DNA from: Candidatus Nomurabacteria bacterium RIFCSPHIGHO2_02_FULL_38_15
Lineage (GTDB): Bacteria; Patescibacteriota; Minisyncoccia; Phycocordibacterales; UBA9973
Assembly: GCA_001785575.1 (NCBI GenBank)
Contig: MFUC01000018.1
Location: 1 to 7,636, forward strand
Direction: 5' to 3'
DNA length: 7,636 nt
Shown here: in pieces, positions 4,565 through 7,636 of the stretch
How positions within the stretch are numbered: position 1 is the first letter of the stretch
Layout of the letters: every line of letters begins with the position of its first letter
Notes under the pieces: model-generated
Seen by the model: the letters and a program-made list of their open reading frames with translations, nothing else
The model's database searches: none
What the model was told of the DNA's origin: nothing
Made by a program: the position numbers and the translations under genes

Positions 4565-6814
4565 ATGAAATTACTAATTGTTGAATCACCTTCAAAAGCC
4601 AAAACCATTGAAAAGTACCTGGATGGCGAATATGTTGTGCGTGCCAGTGTGGGCCACGTTCGCGACTTGCCCAGTTCTAACAAAAAAGCCATAGACATAC
4701 CTGCCGGCTTTATACCCTATTATGAAATATCAAAAGGCAAGGACAAAGTGGTGCGCGAATTGCAAACTTTGGCCGAAGGTGCAAGTGAAATATTATTAGC
4801 CACTGACCCTGACCGCGAAGGCGAGGCTATTTCGTGGCACTTGAATGAGCTTTTAAAGGAGGATAAAAAAATTACAAAAAATATTAAACGCGTGGCTTTT
4901 AACGAAATTACCAAGGAGGCTATACTTGAGGCTTTGAAAAATCCGCGCGAGATTGATGCAAATTTAGTCAAAGCCCAAGAGGCCCGGCGCGTATTAGATA
5001 GATTGGTTGGCTATGATTTGTCAGGCCTAATTTGGAAGAAGGTGCGTTATGGTTTGTCGGCTGGCCGAGTGCAATCGCCAGCATTGCGTATATTGTGCGA
5101 GCGTGAGCGCGAAATCAATGCTTTTATACCTGAAACATATTTTGTGCTTGAGGCTGACTTACAAAAACTTGTTAGCCCAAAAGATACTATAAAATTTACA
5201 TACGATGAAGAATTACGCGACAAAAAAATAGCTGAACAAATAATTACATTTGCTGAAACTGAAAACTGGCAAATTACTGATGTTAAACAAACTGAGGCCA
5301 AACGCGCAACGCGAGCGCCTTTTACAACATCAACATTGCAACAAACTGCCAGCACGCGTTTAGGCTTCTCACCTAGTCGCACTATGCAAGTGGCCCAAAA
5401 ATTATATGAGGCAGGCCATATAACCTATATGCGAACTGACAGTACAAATTTAGGCAAGCAATCACTTGAGCAAATAAATAAAGTTGTGAAAAAAGAGTTT
5501 GGAAATGAGCATGCTGAAATAAAAGAATACAAAACTAAAAACAAAAATGCCCAAGAGGCCCATGAAGCTATCAGGCCCACACATATTGAAAAGAAGTTAG
5601 TTGGTAATAATCCTGAACAAAAAGCCCTGTATGATTTAATTTGGCGTCGCACCGTGGCCAGCCAAATGAAAGATGCTAAAATTTTGCGTACTAAAATTAG
5701 TGCCAAAACAGCAAGCATGCCAAATAACTTTTCAACCAATGGCTCAACGACACTTTATTTAGGCTGGTTATTGTGTGATACTGGCGCCAAGGGTGAAGAA
5801 GTGGAATTACCAATATACACAGTAGGTGGGATTTTAAAATTAATAGAGGCCAGAAATATTGAAAAGCAAACTGAACCACCAAACAGATATTCAGAAGCTG
5901 GATTAGTGAAGGAATTGGAAGCCCGCGGTATTGGCCGACCTAGTACTTATGCATCTATTATCTCAACCATACTTGCGCGTGAATATGTTGAAAAATATCC
6001 ACCACCAACCGGCAAAGCTTTAAAACCAACCGATACTGGCATGGTTGTTTCACAATTTTTAGAAGATCATTTTATAAAATACATTGGTGATGACTTTACT
6101 GCCGAAATGGAAAATGAGCTTGATGAAATAGCTAGCGGTGACCGTGACTATACAAAAACTTTAACTGATTTTTATGGGCCATTCCAAAAAGATTTGAAAG
6201 AGAAGGAGGGTATGGACAAATTAACAACCATAGAAGATGCCGACCAAAAATGGAAGTGCCCAAAATGTGGATCTAGTATGATTATAAAATTAGGCCGAGG
6301 TGGCAAATTTATGTCGTGCTCTAATTACCCCGAGTGTGACGGCGCCTTGATGATAGATGGAGTGGAAATTAAAAAAGATGAACCGATTGGTATTGACCCG
6401 CAAACGCAATTACCCATTTATGTACTTGTCGGTCGTTTTGGGCCATATGTCCAGCTAGGTAAAAAAGTAAAAAAGACTAAAGAAAAAAGAAAAGTTAAAG
6501 GCGAAAAAGCTGAAAAGCAAGATAAGCCTAGAATGGCCTCAATACCTAAAACTGTACCACTTGATAATGTTACAGTTGAAATGGCCCTAAAATATTTATC
6601 TATCCCCCGTACGCTGGGTATTAACCCTAAAAACGACAAGGAGGTTATTGCCACAACTGGTCGCTTTGGGCCATACGTGGCCTGTGATGGTGAGTTTCGT
6701 TCAATTAAAGCCAAAGCACCCTTTGACGTTTATACTATAACTTTAGCCGACGCCTTGGCGTTACTGGCCGAAGAAAAAAAGCCTAGAGGGTTTGCTAAAA
6801 AGAAAGCCAATTAA
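4565..6814 (+). CDS. topA: DNA topoisomerase I (type IA)
   Basis: TopA relaxes negative supercoils by breaking one DNA strand through a 5'-phosphotyrosine link and passing the other. The 749 residues hold the whole enzyme. The TOPRIM domain (about 1-140) has IVESPSKAKTIEKYL with Glu7 and the metal site DPDREGE (81-87). The cleavage domain carries catalytic Tyr288 with Arg290 in HITYMRTDSTN. The gate and hinge domains run on to about 555 (ELEARGIGRPSTYASI at 450-465). One C4 zinc finger follows (Cys565, 568, 585, 591), then two C-terminal repeats marked by GRFGPYV (623-629 and 699-705). Between them lies a lysine-rich linker (633-654). E. coli TopA has more zinc-ribbon repeats and is longer (865 residues); one finger plus GRFGPY repeats is common elsewhere. 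No Shine-Dalgarno sequence precedes the ATG. It converges on parB across a gap with large hairpins. Confidence 0.97.
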   Translation: MKLLIVESPSKAKTIEKYLDGEYVVRASVGHVRDLPSSNKKAIDIPAGFIPYYEISKGKDKVVRELQTLAEGASEILLATDPDREGEAISWHLNELLKEDKKITKNIKRVAFNEITKEAILEALKNPREIDANLVKAQEARRVLDRLVGYDLSGLIWKKVRYGLSAGRVQSPALRILCEREREINAFIPETYFVLEADLQKLVSPKDTIKFTYDEELRDKKIAEQIITFAETENWQITDVKQTEAKRATRAPFTTSTLQQTASTRLGFSPSRTMQVAQKLYEAGHITYMRTDSTNLGKQSLEQINKVVKKEFGNEHAEIKEYKTKNKNAQEAHEAIRPTHIEKKLVGNNPEQKALYDLIWRRTVASQMKDAKILRTKISAKTASMPNNFSTNGSTTLYLGWLLCDTGAKGEEVELPIYTVGGILKLIEARNIEKQTEPPNRYSEAGLVKELEARGIGRPSTYASIISTILAREYVEKYPPPTGKALKPTDTGMVVSQFLEDHFIKYIGDDFTAEMENELDEIASGDRDYTKTLTDFYGPFQKDLKEKEGMDKLTTIEDADQKWKCPKCGSSMIIKLGRGGKFMSCSNYPECDGALMIDGVEIKKDEPIGIDPQTQLPIYVLVGRFGPYVQLGKKVKKTKEKRKVKGEKAEKQDKPRMASIPKTVPLDNVTVEMALKYLSIPRTLGINPKNDKEVIATTGRFGPYVACDGEFRSIKAKAPFDVYTITLADALALLAEEKKPRGFAKKKAN

Positions 6815-6815
6815 A

Positions 6816-6935
6816 CAAAAACCCCAAAATAGCTTCTCCACGAAAGGCGCGAATATTTTCTTGAGGGAAAATTTCTCTGCTCGGCTCGCCAGCCTGCGCA
6901 AGGCCATTTCGTAAAGAACTATTTTGGGGTTTTTG
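6816..6935. repeat. Long imperfect palindrome with 17-bp perfect terminal arms (possible bidirectional terminator or small repeated element)
   Basis: The segment 6816-6832 is the exact reverse complement of 6919-6935 (CAAAAACCCCAAAATAG and its complement). Pairing continues inward: TTCT 6834-6837 with AGAA 6915-6918, ACGAAA 6840-6845 with TTTCGT 6907-6912, then GGC with GCC. Smaller hairpins lie within: ATTTTC/GAAAAT at 6855-6872 and GGCT/AGCC at 6883-6894. Both strands end the arm with GGGGTTTTT, so it could terminate topA from one side and parB from the other. With no clear target-site duplication, a MITE-like origin is only a possibility. Confidence 0.6.
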
Positions 6936-6945
6936 ATAGCGAAAG

Positions 6946-7073
6946 CCTACATACAAATACTTCAGACAGCCACAGAAAATTTTGCTTGGTTCCAATGTGT
7001 ATTGGAAAAATTTTCGAGGACAAGAGAGGGCTTCGCAGGAAAAGCCCGAGCGGTCTGGGGTATTGTATGTGGG
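6946..7073 (+). ncRNA. Predicted structured RNA, three-way junction, unknown class
   Basis: The arms 6946-6967 and 7053-7073 form 21 base pairs (18 Watson-Crick, 3 G-U) with one bulged A at 6955. All three wobble pairs are U-G in the plus-strand RNA and A-C mismatches in the minus-strand RNA, so a plus-strand transcript is favoured. Inside lie hairpin I (GAAAATTTT 6975-6983 with 7007-7015, a 7-nt bulge, then TCCAAT/ATTGGA capped by GTGT) and hairpin II (GGGCTT 7028-7033 with AAGCCC 7042-7047). I see no landmarks of tmRNA, RNase P, SRP RNA or tRNA. It could be a small RNA, the processed 3' end of topA mRNA, or a palindromic intergenic repeat. Confidence 0.45.
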
Positions 7074-7088
7074 GTGGAGTGATACTAA

Positions 7089-7636
7089 TTAAACTGCGAA
7101 TTTATCAATATTATATAAATCAGCATCTTCATCTTTTTCATTAGCTTTTTCATCAGGCGTGCGGTCATCAAGTAAATCAGGGTTTTGTTCAATTTCACTG
7201 GCAAATGAAACGGCATCATAATTTGCACCTTCGGCAGTTTCAACCCCAGTTAAGGGCTCTATGTGATTTTGGGCCTCAACACTGGCTATGTGGCGAGCCA
7301 GCATTTCGTCGGGGCTTTTAGTGGGCATGTCGCCACTGCGCCTGATTGTGCCAAAAATTTGTTTTAAATCATCAGGCGAGAAAAAGTCTATAGTTATTTT
7401 ACCAATTTTAGTGTTGGGCTTGCGGTCAATGTGCACACGTGTGCCAAAAGTTTCTTGCAATAATTCCTCCATTTCAAGAATTTCAGGATCATCGCTGGGG
7501 GCCAATTTGCGCACACGCTCAAAAGCAATTTTGCGGGCAATGCGCTCGGCTTCGCGCACACTGATTTTTTTAAACATGGCCTCTTTAAACAAAACCATTT
7601 GCTCTTGGGGCCGGTCTTGCAACATCATCAGCGGCC
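7089..7636 (-). CDS. parB: Chromosome partitioning protein ParB (C-terminal part; start lies beyond the right edge)
   Basis: ParB/Spo0J proteins bind parS sites near the origin, spread as CTP-dependent clamps, and work with the ATPase ParA to segregate chromosomes. Here 181 C-terminal residues are visible. They begin within the helix-turn-helix domain: the codons before the first ATG read PLMMLQDRPQEQ, so the ATG at 7628 is internal and the frame is open to the edge. SVREAERIARK ends the DNA-binding region. The dimerisation domain (GKITIDFFSPDDLKQIF) lies at 76-92, counting from the Met at 7628. ParB usually ends soon after this domain, but this one runs on about 80 residues with an acidic tail (many D/E) ending DLYNIDKFAV. 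The tail could bind a partner or act as a flexible linker; its role is unknown. The gene converges on topA. No Shine-Dalgarno or promoter can be judged because the start is absent. Confidence 0.9.
   Translation of the reverse strand, partial: PLMMLQDRPQEQMVLFKEAMFKKISVREAERIARKIAFERVRKLAPSDDPEILEMEELLQETFGTRVHIDRKPNTKIGKITIDFFSPDDLKQIFGTIRRSGDMPTKSPDEMLARHIASVEAQNHIEPLTGVETAEGANYDAVSFASEIEQNPDLLDDRTPDEKANEKDEDADLYNIDKFAV

Noticed and set aside
5047..5739. Open frames antisense to topA (5047-5382 and 5425-5739)
   Set aside because: They mirror the strongly conserved topA coding frame and have no recognisable domain or own promoter.
6933..6961. Promoter-like pair TTGATA, 17 nt, AATACT on the plus strand
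   Set aside because: Transcription from it would start near 6968 and omit the 5' arm of the 6946-7073 stem, so it does not explain the RNA fold; the -10 also lacks the initial T. Kept as a weak possibility only.
6795..6995. Minus-strand open frame of 66 codons overlapping the end of topA and the intergenic palindrome
   Set aside because: It runs through both arms of the 120-bp palindrome, has no domain signal, and its sequence is explained by the hairpin DNA. No promoter is visible.
1..7636. tRNA, rRNA, CRISPR array, transposase or toxin-antitoxin system
   Set aside because: Both strands were read for cloverleaf motifs, regularly spaced repeats and transposase motifs, and none was found. 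The ArsR protein with the small membrane protein does not form a recognisable toxin-antitoxin pair.

Overview
The window looks like a chromosomal piece of a Candidate Phyla Radiation (Patescibacteria, Parcubacteria-like) genome. The evidence is AT-rich compact DNA, tight gene packing, short family members, an FtsQ and a cysteine-free ArsR regulator of the kind common in that group, and no Shine-Dalgarno sequence at any start. TGA is used as a stop (end of dprA), so the UGA-recoded lineages (Absconditabacteria, Gracilibacteria) are unlikely. The lineage call is inference from protein character, not from a marker phylogeny.

Layout. Positions 1-2188 (minus strand) hold an operon: serS (seryl-tRNA synthetase), then ftsQ (divisome membrane protein), then the first 17 codons of an unidentified gene that leaves the window. 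Positions 2275-2964 (minus) hold a VanX/DdpX-type D-Ala-D-Ala dipeptidase with its own promoter and terminator. Positions 3039-3422 hold a small ArsR-family regulator (minus) bracketed by two inverted, identical 29-bp repeats, each with the perfect 14-bp palindrome TATTCGTACGAATA at its core. Positions 3472-4490 (plus) hold dprA and an overlapping 47-codon membrane mini-gene, ended by a strong terminator. Positions 4565-6814 hold topA. The 274-bp gap 6815-7088, between convergent topA and parB, contains two large predicted RNA/DNA folds. Positions 7089-7636 (minus) hold the C-terminal part of parB.

Functions. Most genes are core information and cell-cycle functions: translation (SerS), septation (FtsQ), DNA topology (TopA), chromosome segregation (ParB) and ssDNA handling or DNA uptake (DprA). 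The dipeptidase and the ArsR regulator look more accessory. The ArsR site sits between the divergent arsR and dprA promoters, and a second copy lies upstream of the dipeptidase, so one repressor could touch three transcription units.

The most notable signals are: (1) the 29-bp inverted repeat pair around arsR; (2) a 21-bp GC-rich palindromic insertion in frame near the 3' end of serS; (3) -10 boxes 6-8 nt from the ATG at serS, the dipeptidase, arsR and dprA, predicting leaderless mRNAs; (4) a three-way-junction RNA fold at 6946-7073 whose G-U pairs favour a plus-strand transcript.
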